Positions 19,075 to 29,453 of a stretch of DNA of 64,000 bases are shown one piece after another. The notes beneath the pieces were generated by a model. That model made no database searches. It had not been told where the DNA came from and saw nothing but the letters and a program-made list of their open reading frames with translations. The translations under genes and the position numbers were made by a program. Each line of letters begins with the position of its first letter. Positions within the stretch are counted from its first letter, which is position 1. This DNA is from Symbiodinium natans. Taxonomy: Eukaryota > Sar > Dinophyceae > Suessiales > Symbiodiniaceae. The stretch is from assembly GCA_905221605.1 (NCBI GenBank), contig CAJNDS010002130.1:325001-389000 (forward strand), in the 5' to 3' direction.

Positions 19075-19470
19075 ATGAGGCACGGATCCTTGCAAGACCA
19101 AGAACATACACAGCCCCACCGCCGTAAGCTGGATCGCAAAGACGTCAGCGCCCCACAACACAAGCCCACCATGGAGCCCCTGCCTCACAATGAGCCGAGG
19201 TCCAGCCGGCTTGGTGTTTAAACGGGTGGGGTCGGTTTGCAAGGTCAGCCCCCGGCATTCCGCTAAGCAGGAATTTGTTGGGGTCGAGCTGTTGGGGCCA
19301 TGCCTGCCAAAGGATGGCCCATGTTCTTGTTGCTATCGGTGGCATCTCTGTTGAAACCCTTGCCCCCCACTCAAGCCCTCCGCAGTCATTTTTGGGCCAG
19401 GAGCCTGGCCCCCTTGGGCTTGTCGGAGGAGGAAAGCGCCGAGGCGGAGCCGGATGCCCAAGAGGACTGA
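19075..19470 (+). CDS. Two-exon gene end, acidic C-terminus, unknown
   Basis: Exon 19075-19213 (ATG at 19075, MRHGSLQDQEHTQPHRRKLD, Pro/Arg-rich) ends with GT at 19214. The next exon starts after TAAGCAG at 19271 and continues in phase through AKGWPMFLLLSVASLLKPL and SEEESAEAEPDAQED to TGA at 19468-19470. Intron 19214-19270 is 57 nt. The hydrophobic stretch could be a membrane anchor. The ATG may be internal, because the frame stays open upstream. No family recognised. Confidence 0.45.
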
Positions 19471-19550
19471 AAGCCGCTGCTTGTTGAAAGGGCATGGACA
19501 GAACGCCTCAGTTCAAGAACCTCAAGTGCGATGACTCCAACAAGTCCTAC

Positions 19551-19740
19551 CACCTAAACTCTAAACCCTGAAGCCTAAACCCTAAAGCCTAAACCCTAAA
19601 ACCTAAAACCCCTCCGTCGTTTGGCCTTCCTCCCTCGAAGGCCCCGGACACGGAGCACCCAGAGGAGCTCCTTGAGAACGACCTGTGCCCTTTCGGATGA
19701 AGCTTAAGGTTTAGGGCTTCGGGTTTAGGGTCAAGGGTTG
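19551..19740. repeat. CCCTAAA run and nearby TTTAGGG run
   Basis: Degenerate CCCTAAA/CCTAAAG units cover 19551-19612. A short AGGTTTAGGGCTTCGGGTTTAGGG tract covers 19706-19732. The two face each other across about 95 bp. No coding sequence was found between 19741 and 20397, apart from weak open frames around 20080-20280. Confidence 0.6.
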
Positions 19741-20397
19741 ACCTGAAGCCGTAAACTGTTTTGCAACTGTTTCGGGCTTTGGGTTAAACACTTGAGTTTT
19801 TTTGGGTTGAATCAGGATGCAGGCTGGTGTGACATCTTCCGGACTCCCTGAGTTTGAGGCGAGAAGCCATGGAGTGGGTCCTTGATGGATGTTCGATGGG
19901 TGTTTCAGCATAGCATGGATCCTTCTGCCTCGGCCAAGCTATCGGCACATATGTTGTGGATGCTTACGACCTGTGTGTCGTCGCACCGTTTCCAGCTCTA
20001 GGGACTTGGGTGTTCGAGACCGTGTCGCTATGAAAGCTCTCCCCATGCAGCCCTCCCAAACCCCCCAGCCCAAACCCCAAAATTGCTAAGCAAGCTGCCG
20101 TGGACAAGAGAGGGACAAGTGGCGGAAGAGCCGCTTGCGCTTGGTGGAGGTACCTCCTGGCCCGCGGAGCACCAAAGGCTCGGACGAGGGAAGTTGCGGC
20201 TCCGCAGCTCCGCAGAAAATCTCTTTGAGTCTTTGCGATTCTTGTTACTGTTGCTATCATTGTTAACCTCATTCTGACTCGACTTATCATTGTTGTTAGC
20301 CACAATCGTTCATGGTTCGCTGCCAATTATGGACTCGAAGAGCAGGCGCAGCGGTCCAGGGGGGGTGTCTTGAAGGGGGGGGTCCCAGGGGTGTTCT

Positions 20398-20667
20398 ATG
20401 AGGGTCCTAGGGGAGTCCCAGGCCATTTTCATCGGATCCCTGCTTGGCAGGGTTGGGGGGGGGGGGGGGCTGGTGTACAGAAAGTGTTTGGAGAAGGTTG
20501 GGGGGGAAGGAGACCAGATCTTGGTCTGCTTGTTGAAGCGAATTATGGGGCAACTGGGGGAAGACCTCCTCCCCCTGTTCCCCGCCTGGCAGGCGCCGGA
20601 AGCCGTGGACAGTATTTGGGCCGTGCGCCCGCACGGATGGCTTGAGATGACTTTGGTTGTGGTCTAG
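20398..20667 (+). CDS. 89-aa ORF or terminal exon, unknown
   Basis: The second half has strong coding codon use (ILVCLLKRIMGQLGEDLLPL, then QAPEAVDSIWAV, ending at TAG). The frame is open back to an ATG at 20398 through a Gly run encoded by a G homopolymer (about 20456-20469), which may be intronic. The true start of coding is therefore uncertain. No recognised domain. Confidence 0.4.
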   Translation: MRVLGESQAIFIGSLLGRVGGGGGLVYRKCLEKVGGEGDQILVCLLKRIMGQLGEDLLPLFPAWQAPEAVDSIWAVRPHGWLEMTLVVV

Positions 20668-21450
20668 AGTTCAGGGTTTTGGGGTTGAGGGTTTATGGTT
20701 TCAAAGTTTAGCAGTGGTCTGGTAATTGGATGCGGGTTGGCGGGCTTGGTCGGAAAAGGATTGCAGTTCGCGGTGTCGGATGTTTCGACAGCCACTATGT
20801 GCTCTCTGATCAACCCGGCTTACAAAGAAGCGGCCGAGCGTTGTAATGTTGGACCTCTCTAGTGTTGAGCCCTTCCCCTTCAAACAGTCGACAAATTGAA
20901 GTTCCACTCTTCAGTAGGTTTCCTTCCCCTGACTTTCAAGCAGACGCCCCCGGCTGACCCCGCATCTAAAGACTACAGAGGTTGTTCTGCTCGCATAAAT
21001 GCAAACCAAACCCGCTGAGAGCACGAAATGATGGCTGATGCGGCCAGGTCGACATCCCAAAGCCTGTTCGTCCCAAAGCGAAGGGGCGCCTCGGGCAAGA
21101 TGGTTTCGGGGAAGTTACATTGCGAAGTGGAAGCGGCACTTGGGCACCGTCGGGGGTAGACAAACTCGGCTTTAGCAGAGAAGCGGGTGGTTTAGTGTTT
21201 CTTGTTACCAAAGTGCAAGTGCATCTTCGAGGTTTGTCCACAGGATGCGCATGGAGCTCTTTTTGTCTCAAGCCCCGAGCCCAAGCAGAATCCCCCTTAA
21301 CAATCCCCAGAACTCATTATCCACGCCCCTCTGCCCAGTCGCCCTGCACCTCGCCCGTCGCCGCGAATCGCTGCGCAAAGGAGGCAAAAATTGACCCGTC
21401 AGCCCTTCTCTTAGCCCTGAGCAGGTAAACGGCTCAGTTTGTTTCGCTTG
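20668..21450. other. No supported gene
   Basis: Open frames on both strands at 20966-21428 overlap and show no consistent codon bias. There is a degenerate TTTAGGG-like tract at 20660-20705. Confidence 0.3.
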
Positions 21451-21452
21451 GA

Positions 21453-21500
<48 letters not shown>
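21451..21500 (+). repeat. (TTG)n microsatellite
   Basis: About sixteen consecutive TTG triplets; the opposite strand translates as poly-Asn. Confidence 0.9.
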
Positions 21501-21501
<1 letters not shown>

Positions 21502-21886
21502 GCACTCCTGCGGCGGGGGTCCGGAACCGGCGCTGGGAGTGAAGCTTGATGTCCTGCTTTTTGGCATATCCAACTTGTGCAACAAGGGTCTTCGCCGGCG
21601 TGTGGGTTCTTAGATATGTAGTCCCCAGAAATCAGTGAATCTTAGGTTCCTGTTTCCATAGCTGCTGCCAAGCGCCCTCGAAGCTCTTGGATCCTTCTTT
21701 GATTCGCCAGGGCTGCAGAGGACAATGCTCGGCCCGACACCCAAACGACCATGTTGGCAATGTTCGGAAGTCCGGGGTGGAGCTGGGTGTAGGGCTTTGG
21801 GGGCCATTCTACTCCTAAACCAAGACAGCAGTCGACTAGCTTGCATTCTGATGGAGCTGCTGCCAATGTGCCCAAGTTAAGTCGAT

Positions 21887-22210
21887 GTGAAGATGGTAGT
21901 GGTCTTCATGTATTCCAGCATGAATCGTAGCGTCTCATGTCAAAAGCCCTATAAAGCCTCGGAACAGGCTCGTGTTGTGGGAAGTTTGGGGAGGGAAGTG
22001 GGTTCTGGCACAAGGCCCCTCGCGCTGCTGCCGCCGCCCGGCGAGGGCGCTGCGGCCGCAGCGGGCGCTGAAGGCGCTGAGGGCGCTGAGGGCGCTGAGG
22101 GTGCCCAGGGCGCCCAGGGTGCCGAGGGCGCCGAGGGCGAGGAGGTGCCAAGCTCAGGAGCATCTGAATGTTCGAGAAAAGGTGTTGGCAAAAAGACACA
22201 AGTCCCATGA
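21887..22210 (+). CDS. Alanine/glycine/glutamate-repeat ORF, 107 aa, doubtful
   Basis: The frame encodes repeated AEG/AQG triplets over 22056-22140 because the DNA is a 9-bp tandem repeat (GGCGCTGAG with variants GGCGCCCAG). It continues non-repetitively (EEVPSSGASECSRKGVGKK) to a stop. The bias suggests a real low-complexity exon, but the minus strand is also open across the repeat. Confidence 0.25.
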   Translation: MKMVVVFMYSSMNRSVSCQKPYKASEQARVVGSLGREVGSGTRPLALLPPPGEGAAAAAGAEGAEGAEGAEGAQGAQGAEGAEGEEVPSSGASECSRKGVGKKTQVP

Positions 22211-22857
22211 GACCCCACAAGCCAGCCGCCAGCCTCCGATCTGCCCGTAAGGGGCTTCACCTTCCCGCCGAGGAGCCCAAGGAGGCCGCATCTGTTTTCC
22301 AGACACCGCGACAGGTTCTTGTGGAGGTCGTCGTGAGACTTTACTATAGAATCTTGAATTCACGTGCTATGTTCTGTGGGTGCTCTGTATGTTGATGTGC
22401 TTTGCAACGGCCTCTCCTCCCCACCCTCATGGGCTGGGCTGTGTAGCAAGACCGTACCATGCATTTTGTCCTGGATTCTTTCGCTGCTTAATACGGCTAA
22501 TCTCAAGCCTTTCTACTCGTGGAATCCAGTCCAAAGACCCCTGTAAACTAGCGTTTCTATATTGGGTTCCGTGAGGGGCTGTGGGGAGGTGTTAAGAATG
22601 CAGGCGGTGCTAGAGGCGGCCCTTGTTTCTGCGGTGGTTCATGGTTCAGGGCTCCAACCTTCAGGATGAAAAGGGGGGTTGTGTTCGACCATTTTGGGCC
22701 CGAAGCCCTCGGATTCCAGTTGTTGTTGTCCATGTGCCGCCCTCTGATGTCTTACGTGTGTCTGGATGCTTTGAAGGGCTGATCTGTTTTGGCGGACGGG
22801 TCGTATTATGAGGTCTTTCTCCAGGGTCCTTCTCCTTTGCAAGTCAGTCTTTGCTCA

Positions 22858-22956
22858 ATGGCGGCTGTGAAGCACGGCATAGCACGACGCCCAGCGAAGG
22901 ATCCCGCGGAAGAGTTGGAGCGCCTGCGGAAGCGAAGAAAGTTTGAGCCGGGAGCT
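22858..22956 (+). CDS. Candidate first exon, basic, unknown
   Basis: An ATG at 22858 opens MAAVKHGIARRPAKDP and EELERLRKRRKFEPG, a clearly coding, Arg/Lys/Glu-rich helix. After about 22956 the frame loses coding bias, so a splice donor probably lies there, but I cannot place it. Following exons are not identified. Confidence 0.35.
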
Positions 22957-23417
22957 TTTTGTTTCCTGCAATGTTTTGCCAGGTTCTTGCAACCTGATTT
23001 TGGATTCCCGTGTGTGATTGCGATATGGATTCGGACCTGTGGCATGAAAGGTGCAAACCGGTTGAGGCACGCAAGGAAGGCTGGGAGCCGTGTTGGGAGT
23101 TTCCTTGGGAGCAGTTTTTGGGGGTTCGGCTTTTGGGGTTCCACGTGTTCCTTGTTTTGGATTCGGGTTCTTAGGGTGTCTGAGAGTAGGTCACGCGGCT
23201 ACGAAGAGCCCAGGCCGTTGTAAGAAGAGTGTGGCTCCACCAATCAAGCTTCTCTGCATCAGCCAAGCTCCAGGCGAATGGAAACTTGCCCACTGCCACC
23301 ATGGTTGGGTTCTCTTCTCTTCGTTACTTCCTGACGGTGCTTTGTTTTGCAGTTCCATGTTCCTGTCTTGAACCTCTGCATTGAACGGCGCATCTCGTCA
23401 CGTGGATCTTGGGAGCC

Positions 23418-23871
23418 ATGGGTTGCGGCGCCTCCGCGCAGCCTGCGGCACCAGCTGCAAAGGACCTTTGTGGGTGCAACAAGCACTTGGACTGTGAGGG
23501 CTTCGATGTTCTGTGTCCTTGAGTTCTGAGAGGGTGGATGCTGTGTCTCCTTGTGGCATCAAAACGGAGGGGCTCTCCGCATTCCTGGGCTGACAGCCTG
23601 CAAAGACCAGGTGACGGAGAGTGACGGAGAGTGACGGAGGGTGACGCGGACTGCCCTGCATTTGCAGGTCCCCGTTCAGCCTGCCAGTCATCAGCCACAG
23701 CCACGACCAGGCCGCTCATGAGCACGTGGTCGACCCGATTCTCCAGACATCTACGCGACTTAGAGAAATCCATCTGCCCTGCTTTCGTCAGAACCCGCGC
23801 CGGCACCGCCACCAAGTGGCTACGAAGAGAAGTGGTCGCAGCTCTGTGATCCGGACCAGGCGCGCACCTAA
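23418..23871 (+). CDS. Small putatively myristoylated Pro-rich protein, three exons
   Basis: An ATG at 23418 begins MGCGASAQPAAPAAK, a classic N-myristoylation/palmitoylation start (Gly2, Cys3, Ser6). The phase-consistent continuation is exon 23668-23710 (VPVQPASHQPQPRP) and exon 23792-23871 (PAPAPPPSGYEEKWSQL, TAA at 23869). The donors would be GA after AAG at 23463 and GC at about 23711, both non-canonical types reported in dinoflagellates; the acceptors are TTTGCAG and TTTCGTCAG. The predicted protein is about 55 aa. Without splicing, the ATG frame stops at 23520-23522 after 34 codons, which is the alternative. Confidence 0.45.
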
Positions 23872-24146
23872 CCTCCCCCCCTCATCTCCCCTCCTCAAGC
23901 TCTTGAGGGCTTCTGAGGGCTCCTGAACAAAAGCTGAGCTAAACACCAAGCCCTGAATCCTGACTCCATGGATGATCAGGAGTTCAACTTGCTGGACTAC
24001 GTGTTCTGCCTTCCAGATACTTCTTGGCAATCCTTTTGCGAACTTCCAAACTCCCGACCAGCAAGTACGCATGTTGAGTCTGTTTCGTCCAATGTATTCA
24101 GTGTGCGGGGCAGTATCCGGGCCTGATGCCAGGCCTTGTTGAGTAC
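23872..24146. other. No supported gene
   Basis: A long minus-strand open frame crosses this stretch but shows no codon bias. Nothing else is visible. Confidence 0.3.
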
Positions 24147-24212
24147 GAGGCACCCTAAACCCTACACCCTAAACCCTAAACCCTAAACCCTAATCCCTAA
24201 ACCCTAAGCCCT
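24147..24212 (-). repeat. CCCTAAA heptamer run
   Basis: Seven to nine imperfect CCCTAAA units. A short coding-like block (GATGGCGCAAGCAGCGAGGC at 24237) follows within 25 bp, with a GT after it. Confidence 0.8.
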
Positions 24213-24871
24213 AGACCTTCGGTGTTAAAGAATCTGAGGATGGCGCAAGCAGCGAGGCGGTGATGTTGACACTTGTCCCAATGAGCACCGCAGGGATTAT
24301 TCTCTGCCGCTGTAGAGAAGCACACTTGCGACTTCTTCTTTTTCATGGTGGGCCGTGCTACTCTTGCCGTGATTGTGCTATTTTTTGGGATTCGAGAAGT
24401 TCCGGTTTCCTCTCCCAATGTTTTGTCAGCGCCGTGGTATCAAGTGCGCGGCTGGGTCAAGACTCTGATTGGCATCAACAAGAGCTAAAGGCTGGAGTGA
24501 CATCATGTTGACAGAGCTTGCTCACTGGATTGATGTCGAAACTCAGATTGTAGATGGGTTCGTTTGATTTGAGCCATTGAGTTGTATATTTAATTTGTTC
24601 GCGCCTTGAGCTGTGGATTGTGTAACCATGTTCGTCACGAGTGGCTGAGGATGGAAGAAGACCCCACGATTCCTTTTGGGAGGGACCGAGGGTTTCCACG
24701 TGTTTAGCGAAACTCAGTTCTGTGACACACGGCCATGTGCCAGGACAATGCGTGCAACGCCCGAGTGAGAATGTATGCGCGCCCTGTGCAAGATGTCAGG
24801 AGTTTTCGCGCATGTCATCCCAAATGTCGACTAGATGCGGGCTTTGAAGCTGCCATCAGCGGCCTGTGCAG

Positions 24872-25515
24872 GACGAGGAAGCAAGGACGTGGAAGTTCAC
24901 CGTCAAGGAAGACAGGCCAGGGGCCCTTTGGCTGCTGCTTTCTGCCCGGGCTCCATGAAGAGCTTGGGTTTTCACGAAAATAAAGGACCCCTAAGAAAGT
25001 CCCCAAAACTGTCGGATTCCCTGATAAGAAGGACCCCAATACGGTGCGGGTACCCCCCCCCCCCATGTGGGGAGCCCTAAACCCTAAACCCTAAACCCTA
25101 AACCCTAAACCCTAAACCCTAAACCCCAGAGGACCATCAAGGTGGTCGCGAACAAGCATGGCAGCCTCGAGCGTCGGTGTACCTTTGAGCAGGCCTCGGC
25201 CTCGCCCTCCTCTTTGGCCAGGGTTTAGGGTTTAGGGTTTAGGGTTTAGGGTTTAGGGTTTAGGGTTTAGGGTTTAGGGTTTAGGGTTTAGGGTTTCCCG
25301 AATGCGATAAGCCTTATCAAAGCAACCCCCAAACAGGGTGCGCCCTACTTTCGGAAACCCCCATCTGTTCACATTTACTGGGGGCATCGGAGGATGTCGG
25401 AGGTAGGGGGGACGGGGGGGGGGATATCCCTTTCTCGTCTGACTTCAAGGATCTTCAAGGTGTGTTTGGGGAGTCAGAGCTTCAGGTTCAAGTTGACTAT
25501 GTGCACACGCCCTGA
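24872..25515 (+). CDS. Three-exon gene end whose introns carry telomere-like arrays
   Basis: Exon 24872-24922 (DEEARTWKFTVKEDRPG) follows GCCTGTGCAG. Exon 25130-25222 (RTIKVVANKHGSLERR, then Ser/Ala-rich) sits exactly between a CCCTAAA array ending CCCCAG and a TTTAGGG array starting GTTTAGGG. Exon 25450-25515 (DLQGVFGESELQVQVDYV, TGA) follows GACTTCAAG. All junctions are phase 0. The first donor would be GC at 24923. A possible earlier mini-exon lies at 24740-24760. No domain recognised; the strand-rich look of the last exons is not diagnostic. Codon bias in all three supports coding. Confidence 0.55.
25074..25129 (-). repeat. CCCTAAA array ending at a splice acceptor
   Basis: Seven near-perfect CCCTAAA units run into CCCCAG, immediately followed by the exon at 25130. 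Confidence 0.9.
25223..25296 (+). repeat. TTTAGGG array starting at a splice donor
   Basis: Ten perfect GTTTAGG units begin directly after the exon ending at 25222, so the first GT of the array serves as donor. Confidence 0.9.
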
Positions 25516-25589
25516 GTTGAAGCCCCCAGGCCCCGAAGCCCTCGGAACCCCAACCCTCTCCAATCGCCTTCAGCAACCTTGAGATGAAG

Positions 25590-26735
25590 CAACCCTAGAC
25601 CCTAAACCCTAAACCCTAAACCAGACCCTAGACCCTTAACCTTGAACCCTAAACCGCAAACCCTAAACCCTACACCCTCAACCCTAAACCCCAAGCTGGA
25701 AAGCCCTCTGGCCCCAGGTGGACCTGTCAGGGCAGCCGGCTTTCACTTCCAAGCGGTTCTGGTCGGACTTTAAGATCACAAAGACAGGCTGGGCTGGAAG
25801 GCTTTACATGGGATTTGGGGTACCAAAAGTGCTAAGGCTCCAAATGGTTTAGGGCTTGGTGCACGACAGCTTTCCTGAATGTTGGCCAAAGCTTAAGCGC
25901 GCAGCAAGGATTGGATCAGGGTTCTGGGGTGTTCTTGCCAGGGAATGAAGGGGATGTTCTTGCTAATTAGTTGCGAAGATTCTTTCATTCCCTGGTGCAT
26001 TTTGCCAGTGGCAATTGTTGTAAGGCTCGTGTTGAGTTCTGTGTTCTGAATTCCCAGACCACGCCAAGGGGATGGGTTAGACAAGAGCTTCTTCTGCACC
26101 CTAAGAGCCCAGTAAAACCCCCTCAGCCCCTTCAAAAGAAGCAGGCCCCAGAACAAATCCAGTAGAGTGTCTTCATTATTAACATAATGATAATAAGAAT
26201 AACTACAATCATAATACTAATAATAACAACAAGAGCAATACTAGTCATAGTAATCATAAGAAGAAGAAGAATGATAATATTCGTATTATCATTATTGGCG
26301 GTTGATTTTTTTTTCGGAGTGTTCTTTCTTTTTCTTCGGCCTTCCTCGGCCGGGAAGGCATGGAGTTCCGGAGCAAGAAGGCGGGTCTCTCGGTGCGCAC
26401 CGGGAGTGTGCGCCGCCTCTCTCTCTCTCTCTCGCTCTCTCTGTCTCTGTCTCTGTCTCTGTCACTGTCTCTGTGTACACACCTGTACATGGTGACATCT
26501 AACTGATCTGACCTAAGTTGGTTTTGTTGGTTTTTTTTTGATATTACCGGGGGGTTTGCTGTTTTGAGGTTAATCTTTTTAGGGGGTTTTAGACAGATAC
26601 CAGTATATGTATTATGAATATAGAAAGATTTTGCAAAGAGGTTGCTTTCGATCTTTATCTTTTGTAGATGTTTTTGGCAGGGTTTGGGTTCTTTAGAGCG
26701 GTTTACTGGACTCCCTATTTCGTCTTTTTTGGAAG
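25590..26735. other. Non-coding stretch with repeats
   Basis: Degenerate CCCTAAA units occupy 25594-25690. 25900-26000 carries an inverted pair (CAGGGAATGAAGG and CTTTCATTCCCTG). 26180-26300 is AT-rich. 26417-26475 is a CT/CTGT microsatellite. 26520-26640 is T-rich. Open frames here follow the repeats. Confidence 0.55.
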
Positions 26736-27272
26736 GAGCCGGAGCGTGCGTTCCTGGTGCACCGCACGTTGGACATGCAGGGCAACGTCTACTGGGAGAG
26801 TGACCCACTTCAAGCGTCGAAGATCACGGGGTGTGGTCGAATTGAAGAGGTAGTCAACTTCTCGGCTGACGAGGTAGTGCTTCCTATTTTAGACTCACAT
26901 CTTTTGAGGCTAGCTTGCTGGGCGCCTAACACAGGGCAAACGGCTTCACCGAGTCTTCATGCACTTCGCTGTGCTTCGGGCCTGCGCACCTGTGAGGTGA
27001 GAACATGCGCATAAAGGCCTCCGAAGCTTTCCAAGAAGAGGTTTGTCCTATCCGTGAGTCCATGCGCCTCACATCCATAGCACTTTGCTAGATGGGATGG
27101 TGTTTTCTCTCTTTTTGTGTTGCCAAGTATTGGCCTGCACACCTTGCTTGCCAAGGTGACGGGTCCCTGGTGGATGACCTTCACTCTTCGTGTCTTGGAG
27201 AACTGGAAGAAAACACCCGCCTCCCCCGCCCCCCCCGGTTCCCCCCGTTCCCAAACCATCGAACGATTTTGA
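26736..27272 (+). CDS. Three-exon gene end, possibly a lipid-binding-like fold
   Basis: Exon 26736-26873 (ERAFLVHRTLDMQGNVYW, CGRIEEVVNFSADE) ends at GTAGTGC. Exon 26935-26996 (GKRLHRVFMHFAVLRACA) follows CTAACACAG and ends at GTGAGA. Exon 27128-27272 (IGLHTLLAKVTGPWWMTF, RVLENWKK, then Pro/Ser-rich) follows TTGCCAAG and ends TGA. Phases 0 and 2 match at the joins; the introns are 61 and 131 nt. The pattern of strand, cysteine loop, strand and a terminal aromatic helix reminds me of START-like proteins, which are common in dinoflagellates, but this is only an impression. Upstream exons were not found. Confidence 0.55.
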
Positions 27273-27564
27273 AACCCAGAAGTGGTGAAAGGCGAGATGC
27301 TTTGAGCATGTCAAGCTGCGTCCCTTCAAAGTTGAGCTTATTGCATCTCTTCACGGACTGTGTCGATGAGGTAGATGCCAAAGGACCTCATGACCCAGAC
27401 TCAAGCACCCTCTTGGAGCCTACAAGGGCAGAACGGCTCACACTAAACCCTAAACAGCACTAGTCCTCAAGCCACCTGAACCCCCCCCCGAACCCCAAAG
27501 CCTGCCCAAAACCCCCTTAACCCCCAAAACTCCACAACGCCTAAAGCATATTTCACATTTTCTA

Positions 27565-27862
27565 AGATATATTATATATTATATATTATATATTATATAT
27601 TATATATTATTTATTATTTATTATTTATTATTTATTATTTATTATATATTATATATTGTATATTATATATTATATATTATATATTATATATTATATATTA
27701 TATATTATATATTATATATTATATATTATATATTATATTTTATATATTATATATTATATATTATATATTATATATTATATTATCATATATTATATATTAT
27801 ATATTATATATTATATATTATATATTATATATAATATATGTCATATATTATATATTTTCATT
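27565..27862. repeat. AT microsatellite (TATATTA)n / (TTATT)n
   Basis: About 300 bp of pure A/T heptamer and pentamer repeats. Confidence 0.95.
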
Positions 27863-27865
27863 AAC

Positions 27866-28040
27866 CCCCCCCCCCCCCCCCCCCCCCGAACCCCAGAAGC
27901 AAGAAGAAGCGCCCTGAGGATTTTTACCTTGGCCCAGTGGCGCGCTGAGGACGAGGTTTGACTCAACCCCCCCCCCCCACCCCCCTCAAACACAAAAAAA
28001 ATCAAAAACAAGGGTTTAGGGTTTAGGGTTTAGGGTTTAG
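27866..28040. repeat. C homopolymer, short exon-like block, C/A tracts and TTTAGGG run
   Basis: A run of about 22 C at 27866-27887 is followed by GAACCCCAG and a short coding-like block (27897-27956; SALRIFTLAQWRAEDE in one frame, KKKRPEDFYLGPVA in another) that ends at GTTTGAC. C-rich and A-rich tracts follow, then four TTTAGGG units at 28009-28038. Confidence 0.5.
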
Positions 28041-28266
28041 GAAGGGACCGGATATCCCCACCTCCAAAACTCGCGAATGTCCCCCCCCGAAGGTTCTGGA
28101 GATTGATGGCCGTGAGGTGGCCCAGGCGCTTTGCCTTCGAGTTTCCTGCTGTGCCGTAGCTTTGGGTTTTCACTGTCAGGCAGTCCCAGCCCACAGTTGG
28201 AGTTCTGCTAGAGACTAGGCTGCTGTGTAGACTTCTCAAGAGGCTGTAAGGAGGCATAGTCTCAAA

Positions 28267-28774
28267 ATGGTTGAGTTGAAGGGTAAGGTCAAGAGCATTC
28301 TCGGCTGTATCCGTATTCCTGAGCAGGCGGTGCGTTTGGCTAGTTTCTGTGGTTCTGGTGTTTGTCAGGAAGGCGTGTGTAGAAACCGACTGCCTGAGTC
28401 TGCCAACCTCAGAACCTCCAACCTTCTCACGATCGGGAAGTCCTGTATTCACAGCCCCATCTTTGATCTAGCCCTGCCAGTCCCACAACGGTGAGTTTAC
28501 ACAGAGCTTTCGGGGCTTCGCGAGGGCTTTGCGAGGGTGTTGCGGGGATTTGCGGCTTTGCGGGGGATTGCGGGGGCTTTGCAGGGGCTTTGCGAGGGCT
28601 TGGCAGGGCTCGAGGTGACATTGCTAAGGACGAGTGATGGTAGGTTGTGAGAGTTAGTTATGTGGCTATGCATGTCCAGGCAGGTGGTTTAAGTTTCATG
28701 ACCACAGCGTCGAATCATCTAAATCATCTCATCTTTGCAGTCGACGCAGAGCCACGTCCTACACCCCGTTCAGC
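28267..28774 (+). CDS. Candidate exons upstream of the large gene, weak
   Basis: An open frame 28267-28490 ends at a good donor (CAACG|GTGAGT). A 34-nt block 28741-28774 between ATCTTTGCAG and GTACGT continues it in phase (RRRATSYTPFS). Codon bias in the first block is modest until about 28410. These may be 5' exons of the gene beginning at 29454 or a separate small gene. 28500-28615 is a GGGGCTTTGC-type 10-bp repeat within the intron. Confidence 0.25.
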
Positions 28775-29453
28775 GTACGTCTTCCTGTGCTCTGGGTTCT
28801 CTCTCTGATCATTCAACTGTGAACCTTTTGCTATGCAGGAGATTTCGGAGCTCTCGATTTGTGCGTGTCATCCTTGCGCAGGGGCCATGCTGATCGTCAT
28901 TTTTTCACTTGGAGTTGACCGGTTGATGCAGCCTGTTTGTCAACTGTCCATTGCGAAGACGTGATGAGGCATGTTCTGCAGCCTTCCAGGTTTGACATTG
29001 AAGTGTGTAATTCACGTTCCTTCTGACTTTGTAGTTTCCTCTAGCTTCTTCATGACATTACCGACCTGCCCAAGAGCTTCACGCTTGAATCAGTCTGGGG
29101 CAGAGTCTAAGCCGTCTAAGCGCAGCGACATTTGGTCGACCGGTTGGCTTGGCATCGCGCATGAAGGGTTCGGCGACTGACATGTTGAATGTGCGCAAGG
29201 TTCTGCGAGGGACATATTGGAAAGGGTCAACCACTTACAGCTGACAGTGCTATGCAGTGCTAGACTGGCAGTTTTCTTTTGGCTGTTGACCCTCCGGTCC
29301 CTGGATGTGCTTGTTACATGTTGTAGCTGTTGGCACCTGAAAAGCTTTGGTAGCTCCTGATAGCCCTGGTGCCTCAGACCTGCATTGATTCACTTGGGTT
29401 ATCTTGCACCCGCACCCTGATGGCGCCAACCTGATCGCCACAGCATCGGTCAG

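Noticed and set aside
27656-27865. Ile/Tyr-repeat frame
   Set aside because: AT microsatellite translation.
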